64,000 nt of DNA from Sporosarcina sp. BI001-red (lineage in GTDB: Bacteria; Bacillota; Bacilli; Bacillales_A; Planococcaceae), in assembly GCF_003384035.1 (NCBI RefSeq), contig NZ_QQAK01000016.1, forward strand, positions 1 to 64,000, read 5' to 3'. The notes below the pieces were generated by a model, which saw only the letters and a program-made list of their open reading frames with translations, was not told the origin of the DNA and did no database searches. This document shows, in pieces, positions 16,290 to 25,208 of this stretch (position 1 is the first letter of the stretch; every line of letters begins with the position of its first letter). Position numbers and translations under genes: made by a program.

Positions 16290-16684
16290 CAATATAACTT
16301 TTCTCGTATGAAAATTTAAAACACGCAGCAAGAACAAACTTAAGGAACTGTGGTTATAAAAAGGGAGTTTAGTATTCAGATGTGGCCCTTACGTTCGAAA
16401 TACATATGCAATGATGCATAACAAATTTGACGAGTCCATTCATATAGAATTGACTCATTATCAGGAGAAGGCTGAATTTGTTATTTCAATAGACCATCCT
16501 CAAATACTATTAGTCCGTTAGAAGAGTCGCTCCATTTGGTCATTGGCATATCCACCATTTGCTTAGGGACTTTTCCCTCATCATAGTCAATCAAAGTTGA
16601 CCCGATTTAAGTATTTTGCAGTTTGAAACACTAGGGTATTCTGTTGGTCGAAAAACTAGGAGACTATTGGGGATTAAATGAATT
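16290..16684. other. Intergenic region with a possible short relic
   Basis: No supported gene. A 36-codon frame from ATG 16411 to 16521 (ending IDHPQILLVR) has coding character but no good ribosome binding site; it may be a relic. Confidence 0.3.
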
Positions 16685-17011
16685 TCAATCATCTTGTACC
16701 TTAACAAGATACATGCGTTTCGCAAATCCGCCACGCTCTTCAGCTTTTCGTGCTCTTAATTCCTCGAGCTCTGAAGGACTCGCTCCATATAATGAGGCAG
16801 CAGCGTGTAGTAATTCCAGTAAGTCTGCCAGCTCTTCCAATCGATCGGACGTATGTATCGCTTCCTCATACTCTTCCAGTTCTTCATGCATTTTCTTTTG
16901 AATTTCCAAGATATATTCGTGATCAGAAAGAATACGTGTGACTGGTGTTTGACCTTCCATCTCAATAATTTCGGGAATTCGATCGCGAACTAGTTTGTTG
17001 TAGACTGGCAT
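16685..17011 (-). CDS. MazG-like nucleoside triphosphate pyrophosphohydrolase
   Basis: A 108-residue all-alpha NTP pyrophosphatase-like protein. It starts MPVYNKLVRDRIPEII and carries the metal-binding pattern E-E-L-x-E-Y-x-E-A followed by E-E-L-A-D-L-L-E-L. This short MazG relative is predicted to clear non-canonical nucleotides. ATG 17011 has GAGGTG at 4 nt. The gene faces away from the NUDIX/helicase pair and shares the 300-nt spacer with it. Confidence 0.8.
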   Translation of the reverse strand: MPVYNKLVRDRIPEIIEMEGQTPVTRILSDHEYILEIQKKMHEELEEYEEAIHTSDRLEELADLLELLHAAASLYGASPSELEELRARKAEERGGFAKRMYLVKVQDD

Positions 17012-17201
17012 AACGCACCTCTTCCTAGATTTCACATTTAGTCTAGCACATATTATCAAAGGAAATTAAATGTATTTAGTTATAGTAATAGACAAGTCAA
17101 TGAAATAGTAGAAAGAAATTATTAATTAATGAGACCATTTTTAATTCTAGTCTATAAAAAAGATTCATAACTCACTAACTCCATCCCTTTTGGGAAATCG
17201 A

Positions 17202-17210
17202 TGGTATAAT
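17202..17210 (+). promoter_or_regulatory. Extended -10 promoter element
   Basis: TGGTATAAT about 100 nt upstream of the NUDIX gene; no convincing -35. The long leader between it and the gene shows no fold that I can name. Confidence 0.5.
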
Positions 17211-17309
17211 TGAAATATGTACACAAGTCAGAATACATGACTAGTTAAAGATTTATCTTTTCTGAATTACTTTGATAACCACCTTAAATATAGAGAAGAG
17301 GTGTTGTGC

Positions 17310-17726
17310 ATGAACACTCCTATACACGTTGTAGCTGCTGTTATACATAACCAAAAAGGTGAGATACTCTGTGCTCGTCGATCTAAAACGATGACTCTTC
17401 CTGGTTACTGGGAATTCCCAGGAGGAAAAGTCGAGCTAGATGAAACTCCAGCAATTGCACTCGTACGGGAAATAAGAGAAGAGCTTCGTTGTGAAATCGT
17501 AGTAGGATCATTTATTGAAGAGACTACCTATCGCTACGAAGCATTCACAATTCGTTTACAGACCTATTTTTCTACAGTTCAGAGCGGAACGATGTTTGCT
17601 CTAGAGCATAGTGAACTCAAATGGATAGCTTGGCAAGATCTTCGTTTACTAGAATGGGCGCCAGCCGATATACCAGCTGTTGAAAGGGTGATGCAACTAT
17701 GCAAGAAGGAATTTATGAACAATTAA
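17310..17726 (+). CDS. MutT-like NUDIX (deoxy)nucleoside triphosphate pyrophosphohydrolase
   Basis: A 138-residue single-domain NUDIX protein. The box reads G-G-K-V-E-L-D-E-T-P-A-I-A-L-V-R-E-I-R-E-E-L, a good match to G-x5-E-x7-R-E-U-x-E-E-x-G-U except for R-C instead of G at the end. It resembles 8-oxo-dGTPases and CTP pyrophosphohydrolases. ATG 17310 has GAGGTG 6 nt upstream. The end overlaps the helicase gene by 28 nt, so the two are translationally coupled, which suggests a joint task. Confidence 0.9.
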   Translation: MNTPIHVVAAVIHNQKGEILCARRSKTMTLPGYWEFPGGKVELDETPAIALVREIREELRCEIVVGSFIEETTYRYEAFTIRLQTYFSTVQSGTMFALEHSELKWIAWQDLRLLEWAPADIPAVERVMQLCKKEFMNN

Positions 17727-20700
17727 TAAATGAAAAAGTGAAGTCCGAATTGTTAGGACTTTCTCCTGAGCTGTTCACAGTGGGAAAGGAAAAAATAGAT
17801 GAGGCCGAAGCACGAACGTTATTATCCAATTACATATCGTCAATTACACGCATAGCTCTTTCTCACATAAGAGAGGGGAATGATAAAGACGAGGCACTGT
17901 TAAGGCAGATTCAACTGTGCAATGAAATAGTTGATGTGCTTCAGAAGAAACTGAACGATCATGATTTTGCGAAGTTGAAAATAGAAGAGCATGCAGAGAT
18001 ACTTACATCCATCTATACAACAATGAATACCACACGGTCCCTCAAAACGAAAAAGGTTCAACGCCCTATCACTCCATTGTCTCAGAGCTCATTATTTACG
18101 GGTTCTCATGCTGAACCCAACATGTTAGAAGAATTAAAAAAGGAAATTGCAACGTCCGATGAGATTGAATGGTTGGTTTCGTTTATTAAGTGGTCAGGAC
18201 TGCGTATTATAATTGAAGAGCTTCGAAGTTTCACAGAAAATGGCGGACGGTTAAAAATAATTACCACATCCTATATGGAAGCAACTGACTATAAAGCACT
18301 GCAAGAGTTAAGTAAGCTTCAGAATACAGAGGTTCGTGTTTCGCTAGACAAGGAAAGAACTCGCCTACATGCGAAAGCCTATTTGTTTAAACGGAAAACA
18401 GGTTTCAGCACAGCTTATATAGGTTCATCGAATCTTTCAAATCCTGCGCTGACTTCTGGTCTTGAGTGGAATTTGAAAGTAACTGAGAAAGATTCATTTG
18501 ACATTATTAGGAAGTTTGAAGCTACATTTGAAAGCTATTGGAATGATGAAGAATTCAAAAGTTTGCTGCCTGAGGCCGAAGAAAATTGGATGCTCGTACG
18601 ACAATCGTTATTGAAAGAACGAGTAGCTGAGGCAAAAGAATACTACATCTTAGACATTCATCCTTATCATTACCAACAAGAGATTCTAAATGAACTTGAA
18701 GTGGAACGTACCATTCATGGGCATATGAAGAACTTAGTAGTGGCGGCAACTGGCGTGGGTAAAACCGTCATCTCAGCGTTTGACTTCAAACGTTTTCTTC
18801 AACAAAAACCTGATGCTAAATTGTTGTTCATTGCACATCGTGAAGAAATCCTTAGACAAAGTATGTATACCTTTAGAGCTGTTCTTAGGGATGCTAACTT
18901 CGGGGAAATGTTTGTAGGTAAACATGAACCTTCTTCTTTTAATCATTTATTTATGAGTATTCAAAGTTGGAACAGTCGAAAGATGTTTGAGAAGACGACA
19001 TCTGACTTTTATGATTTCGTGATCGTAGACGAGTTCCATCATGCAACTGCTCCGAGTTATCGTGCGCTCCTAAGCTATTATCACCCTGAAATTTTGTTAG
19101 GTCTCACCGCTACGCCTGAGCGGATGGATAATGAAAATGTCCTAGGTTACTTTGACGATCGAATCGCCTCAGAAATGAGATTGACTGAAGCAATTGACCG
19201 GAAATTGCTAAGTCCGTTTCATTATTTCTGTGTAACAGATAATGTTGATCTCTCGGCTATTAAGTGGTCAAGAAAAGGCTATGATTTGAATGCGCTCTCC
19301 ACTGTTTACACTTCAAATGACAGGCGGAGTGATTTAGTGATCCGTAGTATCCAAAAATACGTGACATCTTTACAAGAAGTAAAAGGATTAGGCTTTTGTG
19401 TTTCCGTAGAGCATGCAAAATACATGGCTTCCTATTTTAAACAGAAGGGTATTTCTTCGATTGCGTTACATGGAGAATCCTCAGACGAAGAACGAAATAC
19501 AGCAAAAAGAAAATTAGAAAGTGGTGAAGTTTTCTTTATCTTTGTCGTTGACTTATATAACGAAGGTATTGACATACCAGCAGTAAACACTGTCTTATTT
19601 CTACGGCCTACAGAAAGTCTAACAGTATTTTTACAGCAGCTTGGCCGTGGTTTACGACTAGAGGATCGCAAAGAGTGTCTGACGGTCTTGGATTTTGTAG
19701 GACAGGCCCATGCTGACTATCCATTTGAAGAAAAGTTCAGAGCGTTAATAGGCAGAACAAAGCATTCTATTCGGCACTATATTGAAAATGGCTTTTTCCA
19801 TTTGCCAAAAGGATCTGTTATCCAAATGGAGAAACAAGCAAAAGAGTATATATTGCGGAATGTAAAAGAAGTCAGAAATACTAAGCAGAACCTTATAACA
19901 AAAATTAGATACTTTGAAGAGGACACTGGAGAAAAACTAACATTCTCTAATTTCTTGAACTATCATCATTTAACACTTGCAGATTTCTATGGCAAAGGGA
20001 AAAATCGGACGTTTGAAAGATTGAAAGTAGAGTCAGGAATTGAAGGAGAATTCAATAGTGCTTATGAAGAACTAGTCGCCAAGCGAATTCATACTTTATT
20101 TCATTTGGACTCGATAAATCTTATTAGGTTTTATCAAACATACTTAGTAGATGGTTTAATAAGAACTAATGAAGAGCAGTTAATGATTGGTATGCTGTAT
20201 TATTCATTCTTTAGTGAGCCGCCAGAAAATGCTGGCTTTAACACTATGCATGACGGAATGCAACAAATTGTAGCGAGCCAAGCGTTGAAATCGGAAATCC
20301 AACAGGTCCTAGATATGTGTCTAGAAAATATTAAATTAGTTGAACGTCCGTCACCGTTTGAATTTGACTCTCCTTTACGCGTACATGCACAATACACTTC
20401 CGATCAAGTTTTAGCAGCGTTTGGTTACTTCAACGAAACAGTCAAGCCTGCTTTTCGTGAAGGGATCAAATATTTTGAAGATAAGCAAACGGATGTATTT
20501 TTCATTACACTCAACAAATCGGACAAAGACTTCTCGCCTTCAACGCTGTATGAAGACTATGCCATTAGTGATCATTTGTTTCATTGGCAATCTCAAAATA
20601 GAACTTCGGACACAAGCCCAACTGGCAAACGGTATATTGAGCAGCGACACAACGGTAACAAGGTTGCGTTGTTTGTAAGGGAATATAGACAAAGGGATGG

Positions 20701-20836
20701 ATACACATCGCCTTTTACGTTCTTTGGCACTGCCGATTATGTGAGCCATGAAGGAAGTCGACCGATTAGTTTCGTATGGCGGTTGCATGAGAAGATGCCT
20801 GCTCGTATGGTTGGGACGAATATGAGTGTTCTTTAA
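17699..20836 (+). CDS. PLD-domain superfamily 2 helicase with C-terminal DUF3427
   Basis: A 1045-residue protein. An N-terminal helical region (1-130) is followed by a phospholipase D-like nuclease domain (about 130-290) with L-H-A-K-A-Y-L-F (His about 224) and the IGSSNLS turn. Next is a superfamily 2 helicase: Walker A A-T-G-V-G-K-T (about 350-356), D-E-F-H-H (about 444), L-G-L-T-A-T-P, and motif VI Q-Q-L-G-R-G-L-R. The last about 330 residues match DUF3427. Only one HKD-type motif is clear, so nuclease activity would need dimerisation. AAAGGGTGAT precedes ATG 17699 within the NUDIX gene. The architecture and the fused NUDIX partner suggest nucleic-acid processing, possibly defence. Confidence 0.9.
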   Translation: MQEGIYEQLINEKVKSELLGLSPELFTVGKEKIDEAEARTLLSNYISSITRIALSHIREGNDKDEALLRQIQLCNEIVDVLQKKLNDHDFAKLKIEEHAEILTSIYTTMNTTRSLKTKKVQRPITPLSQSSLFTGSHAEPNMLEELKKEIATSDEIEWLVSFIKWSGLRIIIEELRSFTENGGRLKIITTSYMEATDYKALQELSKLQNTEVRVSLDKERTRLHAKAYLFKRKTGFSTAYIGSSNLSNPALTSGLEWNLKVTEKDSFDIIRKFEATFESYWNDEEFKSLLPEAEENWMLVRQSLLKERVAEAKEYYILDIHPYHYQQEILNELEVERTIHGHMKNLVVAATGVGKTVISAFDFKRFLQQKPDAKLLFIAHREEILRQSMYTFRAVLRDANFGEMFVGKHEPSSFNHLFMSIQSWNSRKMFEKTTSDFYDFVIVDEFHHATAPSYRALLSYYHPEILLGLTATPERMDNENVLGYFDDRIASEMRLTEAIDRKLLSPFHYFCVTDNVDLSAIKWSRKGYDLNALSTVYTSNDRRSDLVIRSIQKYVTSLQEVKGLGFCVSVEHAKYMASYFKQKGISSIALHGESSDEERNTAKRKLESGEVFFIFVVDLYNEGIDIPAVNTVLFLRPTESLTVFLQQLGRGLRLEDRKECLTVLDFVGQAHADYPFEEKFRALIGRTKHSIRHYIENGFFHLPKGSVIQMEKQAKEYILRNVKEVRNTKQNLITKIRYFEEDTGEKLTFSNFLNYHHLTLADFYGKGKNRTFERLKVESGIEGEFNSAYEELVAKRIHTLFHLDSINLIRFYQTYLVDGLIRTNEEQLMIGMLYYSFFSEPPENAGFNTMHDGMQQIVASQALKSEIQQVLDMCLENIKLVERPSPFEFDSPLRVHAQYTSDQVLAAFGYFNETVKPAFREGIKYFEDKQTDVFFITLNKSDKDFSPSTLYEDYAISDHLFHWQSQNRTSDTSPTGKRYIEQRHNGNKVALFVREYRQRDGYTSPFTFFGTADYVSHEGSRPISFVWRLHEKMPARMVGTNMSVL

Positions 20837-20840
20837 GTAA

Positions 20841-21161
20841 TTGATAGTAGATCTGATTGCCGGTGTAAACTACAATTCTGGCACTATTCATAGTTATGAT
20901 AAAGGGATGCTTTACACAGGAAACCGGTTCCAACTCATAATTACGCGAGTAAATAGTAATAATTTTTTCAGTACAAATTCGATAACCAACTTGTATTCCA
21001 AAACAGGGCAAGAGGACAAACTGCGGCGAATGTCATATAATGTTTTGAATGATGTAGAAGTTATTTGGGATAGTGATAATACTAATGCTAGTAAGATTAT
21101 TAGTTTTAAGTTTGATAAATATGTGCTGGAAATGATTCATCTAGAAAGCAACTGGAATTAA
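20841..21161 (+). CDS. Doubtful hypothetical gene or relic
   Basis: A TTG-led frame with no ribosome binding site. Its first half looks non-coding, but the C-terminal part from ATG 21030 (MSYNVLNDVEVIWDSDN, ending HLESNWN) has protein-like character. It lies between the helicase gene and a broken gene and may be a decayed remnant. No family recognised. Confidence 0.3.
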   Translation: MIVDLIAGVNYNSGTIHSYDKGMLYTGNRFQLIITRVNSNNFFSTNSITNLYSKTGQEDKLRRMSYNVLNDVEVIWDSDNTNASKIISFKFDKYVLEMIHLESNWN

Positions 21162-21199
21162 TAATATGAATTTTTAAATACTAATTCAGGAGATAACTT

Positions 21200-21555
21200 A
21201 TGAAAATCACAAATGATATGAGTTAAGGTGCTTACGAAATAGCGAAAAAAGTAAATAGTGGACAACTTACACGTAGTGAAGGTATAGAAGAAATTCACTT
21301 TCAGACAAACATGAACAAAGGATCTGCTCAAGCTTTTATAACAATATTCTTAGCAATGCTCGAAGGGGAAGTTTATAAGAGAGCATTTAACAATGACACA
21401 ACAAACAACTACTAGAGAATATCAGAAGTGATTACGGTGAAGTGGAGTTTAACAATGCACTATCTGCAGTCCAAAAACACATCGATTATTATTCTACTTT
21501 AGGAAAAGGTAACTTACGTGGACTACAAATAATTGTTGGTAAATTGAAGAATTAA
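21200..21555 (+). pseudogene. Broken gene for a domain often linked to McrA/HNH-type nucleases
   Basis: AGGAG sits 7 nt before ATG 21200. The frame reads MKITNDMS, then a TAA (21224-21226), then continues G-A-Y-E-I-A-K-K-V-N-S-G-Q-L-T-R-S-E-G-I and G-S-A-Q-A-F-I-T-I-F-L-A-M-L-E-G-E-V-Y-K-R. Near 21405 it needs a one-base shift to continue L-L-E-N-I-R-S-D-Y-G-E-V then QKHIDYYSTLGKGNLRGLQ to TAA 21553. I recall this helical domain alone or beside HNH/restriction-like nucleases. One nonsense and one frameshift mutation leave it inactive. It directly follows the helicase region. Confidence 0.7.
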
Positions 21556-21711
21556 TTATTATCACTTTGCACAAAACATGATAGCGACTCCACTATACGC
21601 CTAATAAAAGTTAAAGACTTAGTTAATCGTAAATTTTAGGTGCGAATTTACTTAAGATGATGTTTGAATACTATTTGCAATTACGTTACAACGGTTTAAT
21701 ATTTTGTTGTA

Positions 21712-21758
21712 TGTAAGATACAACTTGGAAACTATTCGAAACTGTGTTGAAAATGTAC
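21712..21758 (+). repeat. 47-nt repeat, copy 1
   Basis: Starts TGTAAGATACAA, then ACTA-x-TT-x-x-AA and TGTGTTGAA. It aligns without gaps to copies at 23086 and 25209. Here it is extended to the left into TTGTATGTAAGATACAA, an almost perfect palindrome. It lies 255 nt before the first DUF4236 gene; the rest of 21556-22013 shows no gene. Confidence 0.7.
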
Positions 21759-22013
21759 TTTACATAGGCGATCGTTTCCTTGGATATACTGATTTGTATC
21801 CAGGATTTATAGCATCCGATCGGAGAAATCATGAACTCGATAGTATTCGGTTTGGATTTGTTTCTGATTTTGTGTGCTGATTTTGGATTGGCACGGTTCA
21901 TCCGTGTCACGTCTTAGTTAAGTGCATGGACTTTAACGAAAAACGTAAAGTAAGTCGATTTATCCGTTTGGTTTCATCGACTCGAATTAGTGGAAGTGAA
22001 AAGGAGAATTCCA

Positions 22014-23057
22014 ATGGCATTTCGATTTCTAAGAAAGGTTAAAAGTGCTCAAGATAGGAGCCTGAATTTCAGTAAAAGTGATGTTAGTACATCTCTCGGC
22101 CGTCGTCAAGCCTATGTCACTGTTGGTAAAAAAGGAATTCGAGCGGATGCAGGGATTCCAGGAACTGGTCTTTTTTATTCCGAACAACTTTCGTTGGACG
22201 GCTCCGCACATTCACAGCCATCTGCTTCTCAGAGTGCTTCTCAATCTGAAATAGTGAACGAAATAAAGGCTTATAATGAATACATACATCTGTTGCGCTC
22301 TGTTCATTTAGACACGAAGGAACCCGTAAAGTGGGAACAGATTCAGCAGGAGGACCTTTCGTACTTGACCGAAAATGGACCTAACGCAGAAAAGGTGGCT
22401 CGGGAGTTCACGGCGTATGAGCCTACTTGGAAAGACCAATTGTTCCATAGGGTTGAAGCGAAAAGGGAGGAACTAGCAGAGCAGTTGAATGAAGCAATTT
22501 TTCAAGACCAGCAACTCCTAGCTGAAAAAGAAAAGCTAAAAGATTTAGCTACTCAAGTACTTCTACATAATGAAAGCGCATGGCTCGAAGCACTGGATAC
22601 GTATCACGCGTTTGAGTCGATTGCAGAATTCGGCAACACGGTCTATGTACAATTTTTGAATGATGAGTTGACAATATCCTTAGATATTGGAAGTGAAAAG
22701 GTCGTTCCGACAGAAGTGTTATATCTAACAACAAAAGGAAAATTAGCGCAGAAAAAAATGGGGAACACCAACTACTACGCTCTCTATCAAGAATATGTGT
22801 GTAGCTGTGTAATCGGTATTGCGAGAATAGTGTTTGCCATTTTGCCAGCAGAACGAGTGCTCATTCACGCATACGACTTCAACCAGGGAGGTAAGCCACC
22901 TACAAAAGGATGCATCGTTTCGGCTCAAATTACCCAAGTGGAGTTGGCGGACGTTCTATTCAATCTTATCGATTGTTCGAGTACAATTAAGGGCTTCCAA
23001 CATAACATGAAGCATTTAAGGACGAAGGGTTTTCGATTGGTAAAAGAACTGAAATAA
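22014..23057 (+). CDS. DUF4236 domain-containing protein, copy 1
   Basis: A 347-residue protein. The first about 60 residues are the DUF4236 domain: F-R-F-L-R-K-V-K ... S-x-S-D-V-S-T-S-L-G ... V-T-V-G-K-K-G-I-R-A-D-A-G-I-P-G-T-G-L-F-Y. It is followed by a serine/glutamine linker and a large helical region with a conserved YNEYIHLLRSVHLDTKEPV segment and a C-terminal H-x-M-K-H-L-R-T-K-G-F-R-L-V-x-E-L. AAGGAG lies 7 nt before ATG 22014. It is paralogous to the next gene over its full length. DUF4236 is found in bacteria and phages with unknown function. Confidence 0.9.
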   Translation: MAFRFLRKVKSAQDRSLNFSKSDVSTSLGRRQAYVTVGKKGIRADAGIPGTGLFYSEQLSLDGSAHSQPSASQSASQSEIVNEIKAYNEYIHLLRSVHLDTKEPVKWEQIQQEDLSYLTENGPNAEKVAREFTAYEPTWKDQLFHRVEAKREELAEQLNEAIFQDQQLLAEKEKLKDLATQVLLHNESAWLEALDTYHAFESIAEFGNTVYVQFLNDELTISLDIGSEKVVPTEVLYLTTKGKLAQKKMGNTNYYALYQEYVCSCVIGIARIVFAILPAERVLIHAYDFNQGGKPPTKGCIVSAQITQVELADVLFNLIDCSSTIKGFQHNMKHLRTKGFRLVKELK

Positions 23058-23085
23058 CTTATACGAATTTAGATCTGTTAGCCTG

Positions 23086-23132
23086 TGTAAGATACAAGTC
23101 GTATACTACTTGGAATTGTGTTAAAGCCGTAC
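23086..23132 (+). repeat. 47-nt repeat, copy 2
   Basis: TGTAAGATACAA with the same downstream pattern (ACTACTT, then AATTGTGTTAAA) as the other copies, 78 nt before the second DUF4236 gene. Confidence 0.75.
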
Positions 23133-23209
23133 TTTTCACAGATTATGAGTCCCTTATTAAATAAGTTCTCATTTTTTTAACAACATTAACAACCGAAAGG
23201 AGACCACCA

Positions 23210-24268
23210 ATGGGATTCCGATTTCAAAAACGTATTAAGATTGCACCGGGAGTACGTGTGAATATTAGCAAAGGCGGTATTAGTACCTCCGTTGGTCCCC
23301 GTGGGGCGTCAGTTACCGTTGGGAAACGCGGCGTGCGAGCGAATGTGGGGATACCGGGTACTGGGATTTCGTATTCAGAGCAATTGACGTCTAAGCGTAC
23401 GAAACGTCCCCAAGGTTCAAGGGCTCCTGTTCGTTCGAAGAATGCTTTATCTACTTCTGCTGACACTCATGAAGTGGATGCGTACAATGATTATGTCCAA
23501 ATGCTGCGCTCCATCCACCTGGACACGAAAGAACCGGTGGATTGGGGAGCCATTTTGGACGAGGACCTTATGCAGTTCACAGAAGATAGCCCTCATACAC
23601 GCTACATTCGTCAACAATTGGCGGAGTTTGAGCCAAGTTGGTTGGATCGATTGTTCCGTCGTGGACAAGCGAAAAAACAAAAGTTAGCAAATCAATTGAA
23701 TGAGGCGATTGTAAAAGATCAGAAGCTCCTCGCAGAGAAACAGCAACTTCATGAGTTAGCGACTAGGGTGCTAGCACATGAAGAAAAGGCATGGCTTGAA
23801 ATACTAACAACTTATGACGCTTTTGAGAGTGTGGAGAAGTTCGGCAACAATGTCCATGTTCAGTTCCGTGAAGGAGTCCTGATCCTTAGTCTGGAAATGG
23901 GTAAAGAAAAAACAGTTCCTGAAGAAGTGTTGTCACTAACAGCCACAGGAAATTGCTCACGAAAAAAGATGGGGAAGACGAATTACTATGCACTTTATCA
24001 AGATTATGTGTGCAGTTGTATGATTGGAATTGCGAGAAACCTATTTGCGCTCCTGCCAGCTGACGGAATTCTTATCCATGCTTATGATGTTAGCCAAGCC
24101 GACGCGCCACCTGTAAAAGGCTGTATTGTTTCTGCGAGAATTTCCCGTGAAGATTTGTCAGATGTACTTTTTGATATTATGGATGCTTCCAAACTGATTG
24201 AAAGCATGGAACATCATATGAATCACTTGAAGACGAAGGGATTCCGGTTGGTCGATGAGTTGGAGTGA
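23210..24268 (+). CDS. DUF4236 domain-containing protein, copy 2
   Basis: A 352-residue paralogue of the gene at 22014. Its DUF4236 domain is closer to the family norm: M-G-F-R-F-Q-K-R-I-K-I-A-P-G-V-R-V-N-I-S-K-G-G-I-S-T-S-V-G and V-G-K-R-G-V-R-A-N-V-G-I-P-G-T-G-I-S-Y. The long C-terminal region keeps the same blocks as copy 1, including the CIVSARI segment and the final MKTKGFRLV-like end. GAAAGGAG precedes the ATG. The pair looks like a tandem duplication that has since diverged, each copy with its own repeat upstream. Confidence 0.9.
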   Translation: MGFRFQKRIKIAPGVRVNISKGGISTSVGPRGASVTVGKRGVRANVGIPGTGISYSEQLTSKRTKRPQGSRAPVRSKNALSTSADTHEVDAYNDYVQMLRSIHLDTKEPVDWGAILDEDLMQFTEDSPHTRYIRQQLAEFEPSWLDRLFRRGQAKKQKLANQLNEAIVKDQKLLAEKQQLHELATRVLAHEEKAWLEILTTYDAFESVEKFGNNVHVQFREGVLILSLEMGKEKTVPEEVLSLTATGNCSRKKMGKTNYYALYQDYVCSCMIGIARNLFALLPADGILIHAYDVSQADAPPVKGCIVSARISREDLSDVLFDIMDASKLIESMEHHMNHLKTKGFRLVDELE

Positions 24269-24287
24269 AATGAACTCATGAAGTATG

Positions 24288-25121
24288 TTATGAAAAATCA
24301 ATCGGTCCTATCGAAGTTATCTCCCTACCCCCAGGCAAACAAAAATCATCAACTGAAACGGAATACTCTTGATAGATATCGGAAAACAGTTCATCACTAA
24401 TAAGCTGCCGGAGCACACCCTTGAAGTATCCTGGCAAGTTGCGGATTGTTTTTGTTTTCTGTGCCATGACCGCGATGCGAGTGGCACGGTGAGCTAATTC
24501 CTCGAATAATGGACCTTTCTCTTGATGGATTTCAAACTTCAGCATTTTTCTAGATAGGGCTCGATGGATACCGAAAAATTCACGTGCTTTGGAAGCATCT
24601 CCGCTGATTGACAATAAGGACTTCATCTTCCCGAATAGTGTTGTGGATAACTTTTCTGCCACAGGCTGAGACGTCTTTATAGGATCTTTAAGATTTTTAG
24701 ATTGATAGAAAGAAGGTTCGTTTTCGAAATGTGGCGTTGAAACCTCGCTCTCATCTGCTTCTTTCCCGTTTGTTCCCCTGTCCAAATTCCCCTGGTCATC
24801 TACAGGCAAAATGACGTAGATGTTAGCGCCAAGGCCACTCATTACAGGACGTACATAATGAATTCTCTCGATGATTCGGAGCTTTTCTAGCTTGCGAAGT
24901 GTACGGCGTACAGTGGAATTCGAAAGGTTTAATTTCTTTTCGATTGTTTCGTGTTTCAAGTGTGCAGCTAAGTATTTCACTGAATAACAACGGATCATCT
25001 CAAGTACCGCGCGATCGGTTTTGTTCACCATGTTCCAGTGGATGTCGAGATGCATTCTTGCAGCTGCGTCCATTTCTTCTTTACTGTTGAATTTTGCGTA
25101 GTTTGATAAGTAGTGTGTCAT
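24288..25121 (-). CDS. Winged helix-turn-helix protein, replication-initiator-like
   Basis: A 277-residue protein. Residues about 30-95 form a winged HTH: M-I-R-C-Y-S-V-K-Y-L-A-A-H-L-K-H-E-T-I-E-K-K-L-N, then LSNSTVRRTLRKLEKLRIIE. A polar linker follows, then a helical C-terminal domain with R-N-L-P-G-Y-F-K-G-V-L-R-Q-L. That tail motif (G-Y-x-x-G-x-L-R) recurs in plasmid or phage HTH and DnaD-like proteins of bacilli. The gene is convergent with the DUF4236 genes and divergent from the lipoprotein gene. It may act on the 47-nt repeats nearby. AAGGGGG precedes ATG 25121 by 8 nt. Confidence 0.75.
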   Translation of the reverse strand: MTHYLSNYAKFNSKEEMDAAARMHLDIHWNMVNKTDRAVLEMIRCYSVKYLAAHLKHETIEKKLNLSNSTVRRTLRKLEKLRIIERIHYVRPVMSGLGANIYVILPVDDQGNLDRGTNGKEADESEVSTPHFENEPSFYQSKNLKDPIKTSQPVAEKLSTTLFGKMKSLLSISGDASKAREFFGIHRALSRKMLKFEIHQEKGPLFEELAHRATRIAVMAQKTKTIRNLPGYFKGVLRQLISDELFSDIYQEYSVSVDDFCLPGGREITSIGPIDFS

Positions 25122-25129
25122 TTTTAAAT

Positions 25130-25161
25130 CCCCCTTTTGTCTCTATATAGAGTTGAGGGGG
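25130..25161 (-). promoter_or_regulatory. Inverted repeat covering the ribosome binding site of the HTH gene
   Basis: In the minus-strand transcript CCCCC (25161-25157) can pair with the GGGGG of the ribosome binding site (25134-25130), enclosing the perfect palindrome CTCTATATAGAG (25141-25152). The palindrome could be an operator for the HTH protein, and the outer stem could hide the ribosome binding site. Confidence 0.45.
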
Positions 25162-25208
25162 CAAAAAGTAGACAGGCGGTTAGGATTTTCTTTAGGAATG
25201 TATGCTTT

